Shown here: positions 34,400 through 48,252 of the stretch, piece after piece
Position numbering within the stretch: position 1 is the stretch's first letter
Layout of the letters: each line of letters begins with the position of its first letter
Origin: Novosphingobium sp. B1
GTDB taxonomy: Bacteria; Pseudomonadota; Alphaproteobacteria; Sphingomonadales; Sphingomonadaceae
Assembly (NCBI RefSeq): GCF_900176395.1
Contig: NZ_FWXL01000004.1
Span: forward strand, 62,001-126,000
DNA: 64,000 nt
Direction of reading: 5' to 3'
The notes under the pieces: model-generated
The model's database searches: none
Told to the model about the DNA's origin: nothing
What the model saw: only the letters and a program-made list of their open reading frames with translations
Translations under genes and position numbers: made by a program

Positions 34400-35217
34400 G
34401 CGACTTCGGTCCTCTCAGGGTTGAATGCGATTGTCTTGCCCGCCTGCTCGCGCTGGCGGCGCACGGTGCCGCTGGTCATCACCGGTTCGACGCCCAGCGA
34501 TTCCAGCGTCTTGGCACTCTCTTCCATCTCCGCCGCACGACGAGCCCCGTGGGTCGTCATGCGCTCGACATTGTATTCGGCGCGCTCGAACCAGCTCTGC
34601 GTCTTCTCGCTGGCGTCCAGCGAGGACAGCACCTCCCCCACGACACCGGCCTTCGTTGCCGCGAGCATCATCTCGGCGGTCAGGGCCTCGATGCCCTTGA
34701 CCATGACCGAACGGATCATCTTGATCGCGCTGGCCCGCCCGATCTCGTCACCGACAACGCGCGTCCTGGCGAAACCCGCAGCACGCAGCCGCGCCTCGGC
34801 CTCGGCCGCATCGATGCCCGAGATCAGCAGCGGCACATTCATCCGTGCAGGGTTGACCGGCGCAAGCACTGCCACGTCGACATAGCGCCCGCCCGCAGCC
34901 TCGACAGCCTTTGCCGCAGCCCGCTTGGTGTCAGGCGCGACGGAATTCATGTCGCACCATATCGCGCCTGCCTTCAGTAGAGCGGCATAGTCCTCGGCCG
35001 CCGGCAGCGCCGAATCCGCCGTCACCAGCGAGAGTACGAGGTCCGCATCGCCCAACGCATCCTCGGCCGTGCCGCAGATCACCACGCCCGCGTCTTCCAT
35101 CACCGCCCGGCGCGCCGGGTTGATGTCGAAGGCCAGCGCCGCAGACTCCCAGCCTGCCGCCTTGGCAAAAGTGGACCCGGCCTCACCGAAGCCGATCAGG
35201 GCAATAACGCTCTCCAT
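34396..35217 (-). CDS. 6-Phosphogluconate-dehydrogenase-like NAD(P) oxidoreductase in the lig operon
   Basis: A 273-residue protein of the beta-hydroxyacid dehydrogenase group: Rossmann site IALIGFGEAGSTFAKAAG, the substrate-side block VDVAVLAPVNPARMNVPLLISG, the usual catalytic-lysine region RASAIKMIRSVMVKGIEALTAE, and a C-terminal DUF1932-like helical domain. It overlaps ligJ by 4 bp, so it belongs to the protocatechuate operon, yet the known pathway has no step for it. It might reduce or oxidise a side product or a related acid; this is inference. Confidence 0.8.
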   Translation of the reverse strand: MESVIALIGFGEAGSTFAKAAGWESAALAFDINPARRAVMEDAGVVICGTAEDALGDADLVLSLVTADSALPAAEDYAALLKAGAIWCDMNSVAPDTKRAAAKAVEAAGGRYVDVAVLAPVNPARMNVPLLISGIDAAEAEARLRAAGFARTRVVGDEIGRASAIKMIRSVMVKGIEALTAEMMLAATKAGVVGEVLSSLDASEKTQSWFERAEYNVERMTTHGARRAAEMEESAKTLESLGVEPVMTSGTVRRQREQAGKTIAFNPERTEVA

Positions 35218-35280
35218 GGGCAGCGGTCCTGCGTTGCCTTCCGCAAAGGAACAAATGCAAACATCGCCACGGGTATAAGT

Positions 35281-39735
<4,455 letters not shown>

Positions 39736-39744
39736 CCCTGCCAT

Positions 39745-40170
39745 ATGGGCATCATGCGCCAATCCGCCACCGAACTCGTCATCGCTACGCAGGGTCAGGG
39801 CCTTCTGGAGATCACCCGCGACATCAGCCGCTGGGCGACGGAGCAGGGCATGGTCACCGGCCTGCTTACCGTGTTCTGCCGCCACACCTCGGCTTCGCTG
39901 ACCATTCAGGAGAATGCCGCCCCTGAGGTCCGCGGCGACATCACCCGCTGGCTCGCCCGCATCGCCCCTGAAAATGCCAGCTATGCCCATGACGACGAAG
40001 GCCCCGACGATATGCCGGCGCATCTCAAGTCGATCCTGACCGGCGTATCGCTGTCGATTCCGCTGATCGACGGACACCTCGCCCTTGGCACCTGGCAGGG
40101 CATCTATCTTTGCGAACATCGCCGGGCGCCGCATCGCCGGCGCCTTGCCCTGCACCTCATCGGCGATTGA
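39745..40170 (+). CDS. YjbQ (UPF0047) family protein
   Basis: A 141-residue member of the UPF0047 family, usual length about 140. Characteristic blocks are GLLTVFCRHTSASLTIQENAAPEV, the DDMPAHLKSILTG segment and LALGTWQGIYLCEHR. The conserved histidines and glutamates form a metal site; E. coli YjbQ has weak thiamine-phosphate synthase activity, so the name secondary thiamine-phosphate synthase is used, but the true job is unclear. ATG 39745 or ATG 39754 may be the start. Its leader must overlap the start of the divergent AlkB-like gene. Confidence 0.85.
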   Translation: MGIMRQSATELVIATQGQGLLEITRDISRWATEQGMVTGLLTVFCRHTSASLTIQENAAPEVRGDITRWLARIAPENASYAHDDEGPDDMPAHLKSILTGVSLSIPLIDGHLALGTWQGIYLCEHRRAPHRRRLALHLIGD

Positions 40171-40364
40171 GCCACCGCACAGATTAACCATGCTCCCCCG
40201 CGTCCGAGCCTTGGCGCGCGAGGGAGAAGGCCAAAGTCCATAAAGGTCCATGCACCAAACCCTTACCGCGCGTCTGCGCAGCACTACGCGTGTGGCCCCT
40301 TACCGAAAGTTCCCCTTCGCCCCCTTATCCCTGAGAGCCTGTCGCTAGGCGCCCGGGATATGAG

Positions 40365-42269
40365 ATGCTGAAATTCAACATAACTTCGAAATTTGTCGTC
40401 GCCTTCGCCCTGCTGCTTGCCGCGATGGCCGCAATGGGCCTTTTTGCCAGCGCCAAGATCGGCGAAGTAAACGCGATCACCGCCGAACAGCGCGATGTCT
40501 GGCTGCCGGGTGCAGAAACGCTTGGCGATATTCACGCCTTCACCTCGCAATACCGGCTGAAACAGGATGAAATGTTCAGCGCCGCTACTCCCGCGGCGCG
40601 CGAACGCGGGCAGAAGCTTCTGCGCAATGCCCGCAACGCGATCGATGCCGAACTGGCCGATGCCGAAAAGATCGCGATCACGCCCGAGCAGAAGGCCAGT
40701 CTCGCGACGGTCAAGGAGACATGGTCGACCTTCCTGCAGCAGGACGAGACGATGCAACGCCTCGCGCTCGCCGGCGACGGCGCCGGCGCGCAGGCAATCC
40801 ACGACAGCGAGGGCCTCGACACCTTCTACGCGCTGGAAGATGCGGTGCTTGCCGCCATCGATGCCAACAAGAAGGCCAGCGCCGCCGTCGCAGCCAATGC
40901 CGAAACCATCTATAATGCGGCGCGGAAGTTCACTTATGCCGCCATGGGCGCTGCGGCCCTCGCAGCCATACTGCTGCTTGCCTGGCTGATGCAGAGCATC
41001 GCCAAGCCGGTGGTGCGCATGTCCGAGGCCGTCACCCGCCTGATCGAAGGCGACCACGCCATCCGTGTTCCCGGCCTTGCCCGCACCGACGAGATCGGGG
41101 CGCTCGCCCGCGCACTCGACACCTTCCGCGATGTCGTCGCCTCCGACCAGGCCCGCGCCGAGGCCGAACATGCCCAGGCCCGCGAAACGCAGGTCACCAT
41201 TGATGCGATCGGCAACGGCCTGACCGCGCTCGCCGAAGGCAATCTTACCTTCCGTGTCGCGGAAAACGGCTCTGGCGCGCTGGCCAAGCTGCACAGCGAT
41301 TACAATGCCGCCGTCGCCTCGCTCGAGCGCGTGCTCGCCAAGATCGTCGACGGTTGCCACACCATCAGGCTTGGCACTGACGAGATCGCCAGCGCCTCGG
41401 ACGATCTGGCCAAGCGCACCGAACAGCAGGCAACCTCGCTTGCGGAAACCTCGCGCACCCTGGGCGAATTCAGCAACTCTGTCCGCTCGACCGCAGAAAA
41501 CGTGCGCCAGACAAGCGCCCGCCTCTCTGTCGCGCGCACCACGGCGGACAATGTCGGCGATACCGCCAACCGCGCAATCGCCGCCATGCGCAGCATCGAG
41601 ACGAGCTCGCGCGAGATGGCCGAGATCGTCGGCGTGATCGATGGCATCGCCTTCCAGACCAATCTTCTCGCACTCAACGCCGGGGTGGAAGCCGCCCGCG
41701 CGGGGGATGCCGGCAAGGGTTTCGCGGTCGTTGCAACCGAGGTCCGTGCGCTCGCCCAACGCTCGGCCGAGGCCGCCAAGTCGATCCGCGATCTCATCTC
41801 CAAGAGCACCGAGGAAGTCAGTGGCGGCGTGGCCCTCGTTGAATCCAGCGGCGAAGCCTTGCGCCAGATCGTGAACGAAGTGAGCGCGGTCTCGCAGCTG
41901 GTCGACGCCATTGCCGATGCGGCGAGCCAGCAGGCCGGCGGCATCGCCGAAATCTCGGGCATGGTCGGCTCGATGGACAGCTTCACCCAGAAGAACGCCG
42001 CGATGGTCGAGGAGAGCTCGGCCGGAACGCGCAATCTTGCCGCCGAAACCGTCTCGCTCGTCACCCAGTTGGGCCGGTTCCAGATCGGGCAGGCAAGCCC
42101 CGGTCGGGCCGGCGTCGAGCACGGCGGCACGGCTGCCGCCGCGGTGCGCCGCGCGAATGTCGAGCCTGCGCCGGTCGCTGCAGTCCGTCCCGGGCCAAGG
42201 AGCACCCCCGCGACCATCGTCGGCAACACCGCACTCAAGCCGGCAGAGGATGACTGGTCCGAATTCTGA
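40365..42269 (+). CDS. Methyl-accepting chemotaxis protein
   Basis: A 634-residue chemoreceptor. One transmembrane helix ([20 protein letters not shown]) begins the protein, followed by a periplasmic four-helix-bundle sensor (about 30-185), a second membrane helix ([20 protein letters not shown], about 187-206), a HAMP domain and a second HAMP-like segment. The signalling hairpin tip is in [31 protein letters not shown]. The C-terminus DDWSEF resembles the pentapeptide tether for the methylation enzymes. It has 194 bp of non-coding DNA before it. No che genes are adjacent. What it senses is unknown, though its position near lig genes makes an aromatic attractant conceivable. Confidence 0.92.
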   Translation: MLKFNITSKFVVAFALLLAAMAAMGLFASAKIGEVNAITAEQRDVWLPGAETLGDIHAFTSQYRLKQDEMFSAATPAARERGQKLLRNARNAIDAELADAEKIAITPEQKASLATVKETWSTFLQQDETMQRLALAGDGAGAQAIHDSEGLDTFYALEDAVLAAIDANKKASAAVAANAETIYNAARKFTYAAMGAAALAAILLLAWLMQSIAKPVVRMSEAVTRLIEGDHAIRVPGLARTDEIGALARALDTFRDVVASDQARAEAEHAQARETQVTIDAIGNGLTALAEGNLTFRVAENGSGALAKLHSDYNAAVASLERVLAKIVDGCHTIRLGTDEIASASDDLAKRTEQQATSLAETSRTLGEFSNSVRSTAENVRQTSARLSVARTTADNVGDTANRAIAAMRSIETSSREMAEIVGVIDGIAFQTNLLALNAGVEAARAGDAGKGFAVVATEVRALAQRSAEAAKSIRDLISKSTEEVSGGVALVESSGEALRQIVNEVSAVSQLVDAIADAASQQAGGIAEISGMVGSMDSFTQKNAAMVEESSAGTRNLAAETVSLVTQLGRFQIGQASPGRAGVEHGGTAAAAVRRANVEPAPVAAVRPGPRSTPATIVGNTALKPAEDDWSEF

Positions 42270-42334
42270 TCCCTCGCCGCAAGCAAGTCCCTCTCCAAGC
42301 CAAGCCCTTCATCAACCCAGCAAGGATGAACTTC

Positions 42335-42679
42335 ATGAAACTTTTTGCGAATATCGGCCTCGGCCTCGCCGCCCTGGCACTCTCGGTTGCTCCTGCAATC
42401 GCCCAGTCGGCCGACTGGCAGAAGCAGGTCTCGCGCATCATCGCCTCGAAGCAGACCTACCCCCGCACCGCCCAGATGCGGGGCGAGGAAGGCACTGCGC
42501 GCGTGAAGGTCTATGTTGGCGCCGGCGGAAACATCGAACGCACCGAACTCGTCGCTCCGTCGGGCTCGGCCACGCTCGACAAGGAAGCGCTGGCCATGCC
42601 CACCCGTGCCGGTTCGGTCCCGCCCCCGCCGGGCGGCGCCACGTCGATCGTGGTTCCGGTAACCTGGAAGCTGCTCTGA
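42335..42679 (+). CDS. Secreted TonB C-terminal-domain protein
   Basis: A 114-residue protein with a signal peptide (MKLFANIGLGLAALALSVAPAIAQ) and then one TonB C-terminal-like domain: YPRTAQMRGEEGTARVKVYVGAGGNIERTELVAPSGSATLDKEAL. It lacks the TonB membrane anchor and proline-rich linker, so it should be a free periplasmic domain rather than an energy transducer. ATG 42335 has AAGGA 8 bp upstream, and the in-frame ATG at 42326 overlaps that site, which decides the start. It follows the chemoreceptor by 65 bp and ends at a strong terminator. Confidence 0.82.
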   Translation: MKLFANIGLGLAALALSVAPAIAQSADWQKQVSRIIASKQTYPRTAQMRGEEGTARVKVYVGAGGNIERTELVAPSGSATLDKEALAMPTRAGSVPPPPGGATSIVVPVTWKLL

Positions 42680-42762
42680 GCCAACCTCAAGGCAATCCCT
42701 GACGCCGCCACCCCCTCGCCGCGTCAGGCCCGCTGTCGGCCATCTCCCTGCCGACGCACGAT

Positions 42763-42795
42763 GGGGCGGCCTCACCCCGAGGCCGCCCCCTTTTT
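42763..42795 (+). terminator. Rho-independent terminator after the TonB-domain gene
   Basis: An 11-bp perfect stem GGGGCGGCCTC / GAGGCCGCCCC around ACCCC is followed by C and five T. It separates the plus-strand unit from the convergent amidohydrolase gene 20 bp away. Confidence 0.92.
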
Positions 42796-42815
42796 CGTGT
42801 CGCGATCAGGTCGGC

Positions 42816-44084
42816 CTATTTCACCACTTCGCCGCCCTTCATCACGTGCGCAACGTTCTCCAGAATGCTCACATCGGCCAAAGGGTCGCCTGCCACCGCG
42901 ATCATGTCGGCCCAGTGCCCCGGCGATAGTGCGCCGACGTCCTTGCTCCAGCCCAGCAGGTCCGCAGCCACCGTCGTGGCCGACTGGATCGCCTGCATCG
43001 GCGTCATGCCATGGCGCACCATGTAGCGGAATTGCCGCGCGTTCAGCCCGTGCGGATAGACCCCGGCATCGGTCCCGTAGCTCAGCTTGACCCCCGCCTT
43101 CACCGCCTTGCGAAAGCCGGCGCGCTGCGCCTCGGTGGTCTCGTCGTTCTTGCGCAGCATCTCGGCAGGCCAGCCGTCGCGCTTGCCCACTTCGGCGATG
43201 AAATCCCCGTTATAGATATCCATGTCGAGCCAGACTCCTCTGGCCTTCGCCATGGCGATACCCTCGTCGTCGATCAGGCTGGCATGCTCGATCGCCTTGA
43301 CGCCCGACTGGATGGCCAGCCTGATGCCCGCCGCGCCGTGCGCATGGGCGGTCACCCACGATCCGCGCTGGCGGGCCACATCTACCGCCGCCTTCATCAT
43401 TTCGCCCGAAAGCTCGATCTGCCCCGGCTCGGTCCCTTGCGCCAGCACCGCCCCGGTCGCGATCAGCTTGATCGAATCCGCGCCGTTCTGGAACAATGCG
43501 TTGACCTTGCGCGTGGTGTCCGCCGCATCGGCAACCACGCCCGCGCGCATGTCCGCCGGCACGGTCACATCGGGCGAGAACCCGGTCACCTCGCCCCCGC
43601 CGCCGGGGATCGTCACATAGGCTCCCACCGCACTGATCCGCGGCCCCGGCACATCGCCACGGTTGATGGCGTTGCGCAGTTCCACGTCGGCATAGGCGCG
43701 AAAGCTCCCGACATCATGGACCGAGGTGAACCCTGCCAGCAGCGTCTTCCTGGCATTGCGTGCACCGATGAAGCCGATCTCCATAGCCGAATGCAGCAGC
43801 GGCTCGGCCACGTTGTTCGATTGCTCGACGTCGGCAAGATGCACATGACAGTCGATCAGGCCGGGAAGCACCGTGAACCCGGACCAGTCCATCACCTTTG
43901 CGCCAGCGGGCAAGGGCCCCTCGGCCTGCACCGCAACCACCCGGCCATCCTCGACCTTGAGAACCTGGGCGGTCAACACCCTGCCCGCCTCGGGATCGAC
44001 CAGTCGCCCTGCGCGAACGTAAATCGTCTCGGCATGGGCGGCGGCAGGAACAAGGGCGAGCAGGGGCAGGATATGGCGCAGCAT
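42816..44084 (-). CDS. Exported metal-dependent amidohydrolase (imidazolonepropionase/prolidase-like)
   Basis: A 422-residue protein with a signal peptide (LRHILPLLALVPAAAHA) and an amidohydrolase barrel. Metal ligands are visible in GLIDCHVHL, in the lysine of SIKLIATGAV, in VTAHAHGAAGI and EHASLID, and in the aspartate of SYGTDAGVYPHG. Such exported enzymes are annotated as Xaa-Pro or organophosphate-type hydrolases and cleave peptides or other amides in the periplasm. ATG 44084 at the signal peptide is chosen; the frame extends 75 bp upstream. The DUF1349 gene ends 81 bp upstream in the same direction. Confidence 0.87.
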   Translation of the reverse strand: MLRHILPLLALVPAAAHAETIYVRAGRLVDPEAGRVLTAQVLKVEDGRVVAVQAEGPLPAGAKVMDWSGFTVLPGLIDCHVHLADVEQSNNVAEPLLHSAMEIGFIGARNARKTLLAGFTSVHDVGSFRAYADVELRNAINRGDVPGPRISAVGAYVTIPGGGGEVTGFSPDVTVPADMRAGVVADAADTTRKVNALFQNGADSIKLIATGAVLAQGTEPGQIELSGEMMKAAVDVARQRGSWVTAHAHGAAGIRLAIQSGVKAIEHASLIDDEGIAMAKARGVWLDMDIYNGDFIAEVGKRDGWPAEMLRKNDETTEAQRAGFRKAVKAGVKLSYGTDAGVYPHGLNARQFRYMVRHGMTPMQAIQSATTVAADLLGWSKDVGALSPGHWADMIAVAGDPLADVSILENVAHVMKGGEVVK

Positions 44085-44165
44085 GGCCGGGAGACTACCC
44101 TTCCCGGCCGCCAGCGCAATCACTCGCCGTGACATTGCCCCCCGCCTGCGCCAGCGCACACGCCA

Positions 44166-44858
44166 TCATTCGCCCTTGCGGAAATCCTTCACGCTCGCAT
44201 CGGTCAGCCGCAGCAAGGAAAACTCGGCCCGATTGCCGGCTCCCAATGGCGATTGCGCACTGAGGCCGAGCCACACACGTGCAGGATAATCGTTGCGGAA
44301 CACGCGGACGAGTTGCCAGGAAAGGCCGTCGACCGAATAGTAGAAGGCTAGCGATGTGGTGTCGGACGATACCTTGAGGAAGACGGATTCGCTGGCCACG
44401 GCATCGTGGTTGTTGTCGTCCGATGTCCCATGGGTCCGCACGGTAACGATGCGGGAGCGGCCGTTTTCGTCCCGCTCGAAGGCGAACTTCAGCCAGTTTT
44501 CTCCGTCCACCCACAGATACAGCGCGCCGGCATCGTAGGTCTCGATCAGGCTTGGGGTCACGCGCACGGAAAAGCTGAACGGACGTGAATTGTCGATTGC
44601 GGTAAGCAGGACCGGTGCGTTGCCGTAGCTCGTCTTGCCATCGGTTTCGCGGAAGAAGTCGGTCTTGGGACCGCTTTCGATCACCAGACCGCCGGACTTG
44701 CCTCCCGCAGCCGCTTTCGCGCCGTTCAGCGCCCGGTCGAACACGATGCCCGAAGCCTCGACCTTCGCAACCGCTTCCACCGTTTCCTCCTTTGCACGGG
44801 CAGGCCCGGCTGTGGCCAGCATCGCAAGACCAACAAGAAGCCCACTGAACCTGCGCAT
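44166..44858 (-). CDS. Exported DUF1349/concanavalin-like lectin protein
   Basis: A 230-residue protein with a signal peptide (MRRFSGLLVGLAMLATAGPARA) and a beta-sandwich domain of DUF1349 kind: DAGALYLWVDGENWLKFAFERDENGRSRIVTV followed by LAFYYSVDGLSWQLVRVFRND and ARVWLGLSAQSP. This fold is often a carbohydrate-binding module. ATG 44858 has GGGGAGAT upstream. It lies 81 bp upstream of the amidohydrolase gene in the same direction and may be co-transcribed. The ligand is unknown. Confidence 0.75.
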   Translation of the reverse strand: MRRFSGLLVGLAMLATAGPARAKEETVEAVAKVEASGIVFDRALNGAKAAAGGKSGGLVIESGPKTDFFRETDGKTSYGNAPVLLTAIDNSRPFSFSVRVTPSLIETYDAGALYLWVDGENWLKFAFERDENGRSRIVTVRTHGTSDDNNHDAVASESVFLKVSSDTTSLAFYYSVDGLSWQLVRVFRNDYPARVWLGLSAQSPLGAGNRAEFSLLRLTDASVKDFRKGE

Positions 44859-45521
44859 CCAGATCTCCCCAAATCGTGCGGTGAAGGTGTTGCAGTATCT
44901 CAAAAGGATCAATGGCCATTTTTTAACCTCGACGACGAGACACTCGAGGCATCAGCCTATTGACAAAAATAACCATATAGGTTATTCGCGCCGATTGCAG
45001 GTCAGTAGAGGGCAATAGGCCAACCCGCTCCTCCCCTTCGGAGCCCGACGCATTGCGAAAGGCTTCGGCGCGATCGGTGCGGCAGGTACGCGGCGGGTTG
45101 AACGAGGGGCGTTAAGCCCATGACCCGCCGGGCAAGACTGCCGTGCCCCAAGGACAGGAAGGACACCCAAGGGATCAGTCCCTTAAGCGACGCTGCGGAT
45201 GCGGAACCGCCATGATCGAGCGACGCATGCAAGGTCAGCACGAACGACGCGTTCTTTTTCGCAGCCGGCTTCCACGGCAAAGGGCGGCAAGCGAGCCGCC
45301 GCCCGCGCCGTCCTCCCTTCCCCCCAAGGCTGAGCCGATCCGGGTCCGAGACCGCCCCCGGCCACTCGCAAACGGTCCCGCGCCCTTCCCGCCGCGTGCC
45401 AAACGGCACCCGCACCGGTCGCGCGATCTGTCTTGTCCCCCGGCGTTACCGTCCGCATTCGCCAGCGGATGAACCTCCGTTCGCTCCGAAAAGAAAGGGC
45501 CGCCGAAGCAGCCCCTCTCCC
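44859..45521. other. 663-bp stretch without a convincing gene
   Basis: Short open frames on both strands here (such as 45002-45415 on the minus strand) have Arg/Pro/Gly-rich composition typical of GC-rich non-coding DNA and no recognisable motif. The first 140 bp are AT-rich and hold a promoter-like element with a dyad at 44960-44987. The remaining 500 bp look like neither protein nor tRNA. A lost gene remnant or a small RNA is possible; I cannot support either. Confidence 0.5.
44960..44987 (+). promoter_or_regulatory. Promoter-like element with AATAACC-N5-GGTTATT dyad
   Basis: TTGACA (44960-44965) and TTATTC (44982-44987) are spaced 16 bp apart. Between and overlapping them is the perfect dyad AATAACC-N5-GGTTATT (44968-44986). 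This form resembles sites of ArsR-type repressors that control small SRPBCC-domain operons. It points to the plus strand, where no gene follows for over 500 bp. Confidence 0.5.
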
Positions 45522-48101
45522 TCAATCCACGATGAACGTCAGGGCGCCGTCGCCCTCGTCGATCCGCACGGTCGAACCGTCCGGCACCTCGCCGCCCAGG
45601 AGCTTCTCGGCCAGCGGGTCCTGCAGATACCTCTGCACCGCCCGCTTCAATGGCCGCGCGCCATAGACCGGGTCGTAACCCACCCGTCCAAGCCACCGCT
45701 TGGCGGCGTCGGTCAGGTCGAGCACGATCTTGCGATCCTTGAGCAGCCTGGCCACCCGCGCCACCTGGATCTCGACGATCGGCGCCATGTGTTCTTGGCC
45801 CAGCCGGTGGAACAGGATGATCTCGTCCAGACGGTTGAGGAACTCGGGTCGGAAGTGCCCGCGCACCACGTCCATGACCTGCGGCTCGACCGTCTGAACG
45901 TCCTGCCCTTCTTCCAGATTGGCGAGGTATTGGCTGCCCAGGTTGCTGGTCAGGATGATCAGCGTGTTGGTGAAGTCCACCACGCGGCCCTGACCATCGG
46001 TCAGGCGCCCATCGTCGAGGACCTGCAGCAGCACGTTGAACACGTCCGAGTGCGCCTTCTCGACCTCGTCGAACAGCACGACCTGATAGGGCCTGCGCCG
46101 CACCGCCTCGGTCAGAACGCCGCCCTCGTCATAGCCGACATAGCCCGGAGGCGCGCCGATCAGGCGGCTGACCGAATGCTTCTCCATGAACTCCGACATG
46201 TCGATGCGGACCATCGCGTTGTCGTCGTCGAACAGGAAGCCGGCCAGTGCCTTGGTCAGCTCGGTCTTGCCCACGCCCGTGGGGCCAAGGAACAGGAAGC
46301 TGCCCAGCGGACGGTTCGGATCCTGCAAGCCGGCCCGCGCGCGGCGGACGGCCTTGGACACGGCGAGCACCGCGTCCTTCTGCCCGATCACCCGCTTGCC
46401 CAGCACCTCTTCCATCTTGAGCAGCTTCTCGCGCTCGCCTTCCATCATGCGGTCAACGGGCACGCCGGTCCACTTGCTGACAACAGCCGCGATGTCGTCG
46501 GCGGTCACTTCCTCGCGCAGCATCGCGTTCTGCGAAACGCCCTGCGCCTCGGCCAGTTGCTTCTCCAGCTCGGGGATGCGGCCATAGGCAAGCTCCCCGG
46601 CCTTCGCCAGGTCGCCGTTGCGTTGGGCCACATCCAGCTCGCTGCGCGCGGCGTCCAATGCTTCCTTGACCTTGCCCTCAGCGGCGATCTTGTCGCGCTC
46701 GTTCTGCCAGCGCGTGGTCAGTTCGGCCGATTGCTGCTCGAGGTTCGCCAGCTCCTCGCGCAAGGTCGCCAGCCGGTCCTTCGACGCGGTGTCGGTTTCC
46801 TTGGCGAGCGCCATCTCCTCGATCTTCATCTGGATGATGCGGCGGTCGAGCTTCTCGATCTCCTCGGGCTTGCTTTCCACTTCCATGCGGATGCGGCTCG
46901 CTGCCTCGTCCATCAGGTCGATGGCCTTGTCGGGCAGGAAGCGGTCGGAGATGTAGCGGTTTGACAGGGTCGCCGCCGCGACGATCGCATTGTCGGCAAT
47001 GCGCACGCCGTGGTGCAGTTCGTACTTGTCCTTGATGCCACGCAGGATCGAGATCGTGTCCTCGACCGTGGGTTCGCCCACGAACACCGGCTGGAACCGC
47101 CGCTGCAGCGCGGGGTCCTTCTCGACGTACTTCTGATATTCATCCAGCGTGGTCGCGCCGATGCAGTGCAGTTCGCCACGGGCCAGCGCGGGCTTCAGGA
47201 GGTTGCCGGCATCCATCGCGCCTTCGGATTTGCCCGCCCCGATCAGGGTGTGCATCTCGTCGATGAACAGGATGATCTGCCCTTCGGCGCCCTTGACCTC
47301 GTCAAGCACGGCCTTGAGGCGCTCCTCGAATTCGCCGCGATACTTCGCGCCCGCGATCAGGCTGCCCATGTCGAGCGCCATCAGCGTGCGGTCGCGAAGC
47401 GAATCCGGCACATCGCCATTGGCGATGCGCAGCGCGAGGCCTTCGGCAATCGCGGTCTTGCCCACGCCCGGTTCGCCGATCAGCGCCGGGTTGTTCTTGG
47501 TGCGGCGGGCGAGGATCTGCACGGTGCGGCGGATTTCCTCGTCGCGGCCGATCACCGGATCGAGCTTGCCCTCGCGCGCAGCCTCGGTGAGGTCGCGGGC
47601 ATACTTCTTCATTGCGTCATAGGCGTTTTCGGCGCTGGCGCTGTCCGCCGTGCGCCCGCCACGCAACTGCGTGATCGCCGCCTCGAGCGCCTGCGCGGTG
47701 ACGTTGGCGGCCTTCAGTGCCTGCCCCGCCGAGGTCGTGCTGGCGAGCGTCAGTGCGACCAGCATGCGCTCGACGGTCACGAAGCTGTCGTTGGACTTGG
47801 CGGCAATCTGCTCGGCAGAATCGAGCACGCGCACGGCATCGTTGTCGAGCCCCGGCGTCTGTTGCGCGCCCGAGCCGGAGACGGCGGCGATCTTGGCCAG
47901 CGCCTTGTCGACTTCGGTCTGGGCAAGTGCGGCATTTCCGCCCGCGCGCTGGATCATCCCGCTGGCCATGCCCTCGCTGTCTTCAAGCAGGGCCTTCAGG
48001 ATATGGTCCGGCGTGATCCGCTGGTGGTTCATGCGGATCGCAACGGTCTGCGCGGCTTGCAGGAAGCCCTTGGCGCGGTCAGTGAATTTCTCGAGGTTCA
48101 T
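45522..48101 (-). CDS. clpB: ClpB disaggregase
   Basis: An 859-residue Hsp100 ATPase that works with DnaK to rescue aggregated proteins after heat stress. The N-domain begins [17 protein letters not shown]. The first AAA+ module has [13 protein letters not shown], the second [14 protein letters not shown], and between them lies the long coiled-coil middle domain ([18 protein letters not shown] to QLAEAQGV). Sensor and arginine-finger regions look intact. ATG 48101 is preceded by AGGAGG, spaced somewhat widely at 11 bp; the longer frame to 48128 begins beyond that site. A heat-shock-type promoter lies just upstream. Confidence 0.98.
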   Translation of the reverse strand: MNLEKFTDRAKGFLQAAQTVAIRMNHQRITPDHILKALLEDSEGMASGMIQRAGGNAALAQTEVDKALAKIAAVSGSGAQQTPGLDNDAVRVLDSAEQIAAKSNDSFVTVERMLVALTLASTTSAGQALKAANVTAQALEAAITQLRGGRTADSASAENAYDAMKKYARDLTEAAREGKLDPVIGRDEEIRRTVQILARRTKNNPALIGEPGVGKTAIAEGLALRIANGDVPDSLRDRTLMALDMGSLIAGAKYRGEFEERLKAVLDEVKGAEGQIILFIDEMHTLIGAGKSEGAMDAGNLLKPALARGELHCIGATTLDEYQKYVEKDPALQRRFQPVFVGEPTVEDTISILRGIKDKYELHHGVRIADNAIVAAATLSNRYISDRFLPDKAIDLMDEAASRIRMEVESKPEEIEKLDRRIIQMKIEEMALAKETDTASKDRLATLREELANLEQQSAELTTRWQNERDKIAAEGKVKEALDAARSELDVAQRNGDLAKAGELAYGRIPELEKQLAEAQGVSQNAMLREEVTADDIAAVVSKWTGVPVDRMMEGEREKLLKMEEVLGKRVIGQKDAVLAVSKAVRRARAGLQDPNRPLGSFLFLGPTGVGKTELTKALAGFLFDDDNAMVRIDMSEFMEKHSVSRLIGAPPGYVGYDEGGVLTEAVRRRPYQVVLFDEVEKAHSDVFNVLLQVLDDGRLTDGQGRVVDFTNTLIILTSNLGSQYLANLEEGQDVQTVEPQVMDVVRGHFRPEFLNRLDEIILFHRLGQEHMAPIVEIQVARVARLLKDRKIVLDLTDAAKRWLGRVGYDPVYGARPLKRAVQRYLQDPLAEKLLGGEVPDGSTVRIDEGDGALTFIVD

Positions 48102-48129
48102 AAGGTCGAGTGTCCTCCTGTTGCGCAAG

Positions 48130-48157
48130 ACATGGTGTGGCTTTTTCGCAACACAAG
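48130..48157 (-). promoter_or_regulatory. Probable sigma-32 (RpoH) promoter of clpB
   Basis: On the minus strand CTTG (48157-48154) is followed after 16 bp by CACCATGT (48137-48130), a 7-of-8 match to the CCCCATnT -10 of heat-shock promoters. It lies 29 bp before the clpB start codon. Confidence 0.5.
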
Positions 48158-48252
48158 TGCTGCGCCGACGAAAAAGCTACACCGCTCGACGGGTGTGGTT
48201 CCTTGATCGAAGGCAATCCGCCGCGCCTCGAAGGAAGCGCGGCGATCTTGCG

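Noticed and set aside
40171..40364. Sigma-54 or flagellar sigma-28 promoter before the chemoreceptor
   Set aside because: No TGGCAC-N5-TTGC and no TAAAG-N14-GCCGATAA match close enough to report.
40284..42122. Minus-strand frame of 612 codons opposite the chemoreceptor
   Set aside because: It is a shadow of the chemoreceptor codons; the plus-strand protein has a full set of chemoreceptor domains.
45002..45415. Minus-strand frame of 137 codons and overlapping plus-strand frames in the clpB-side gap
   Set aside because: Arg/Gly/Pro-rich random-looking sequence, no ribosome site, no family resemblance; treated as non-coding.
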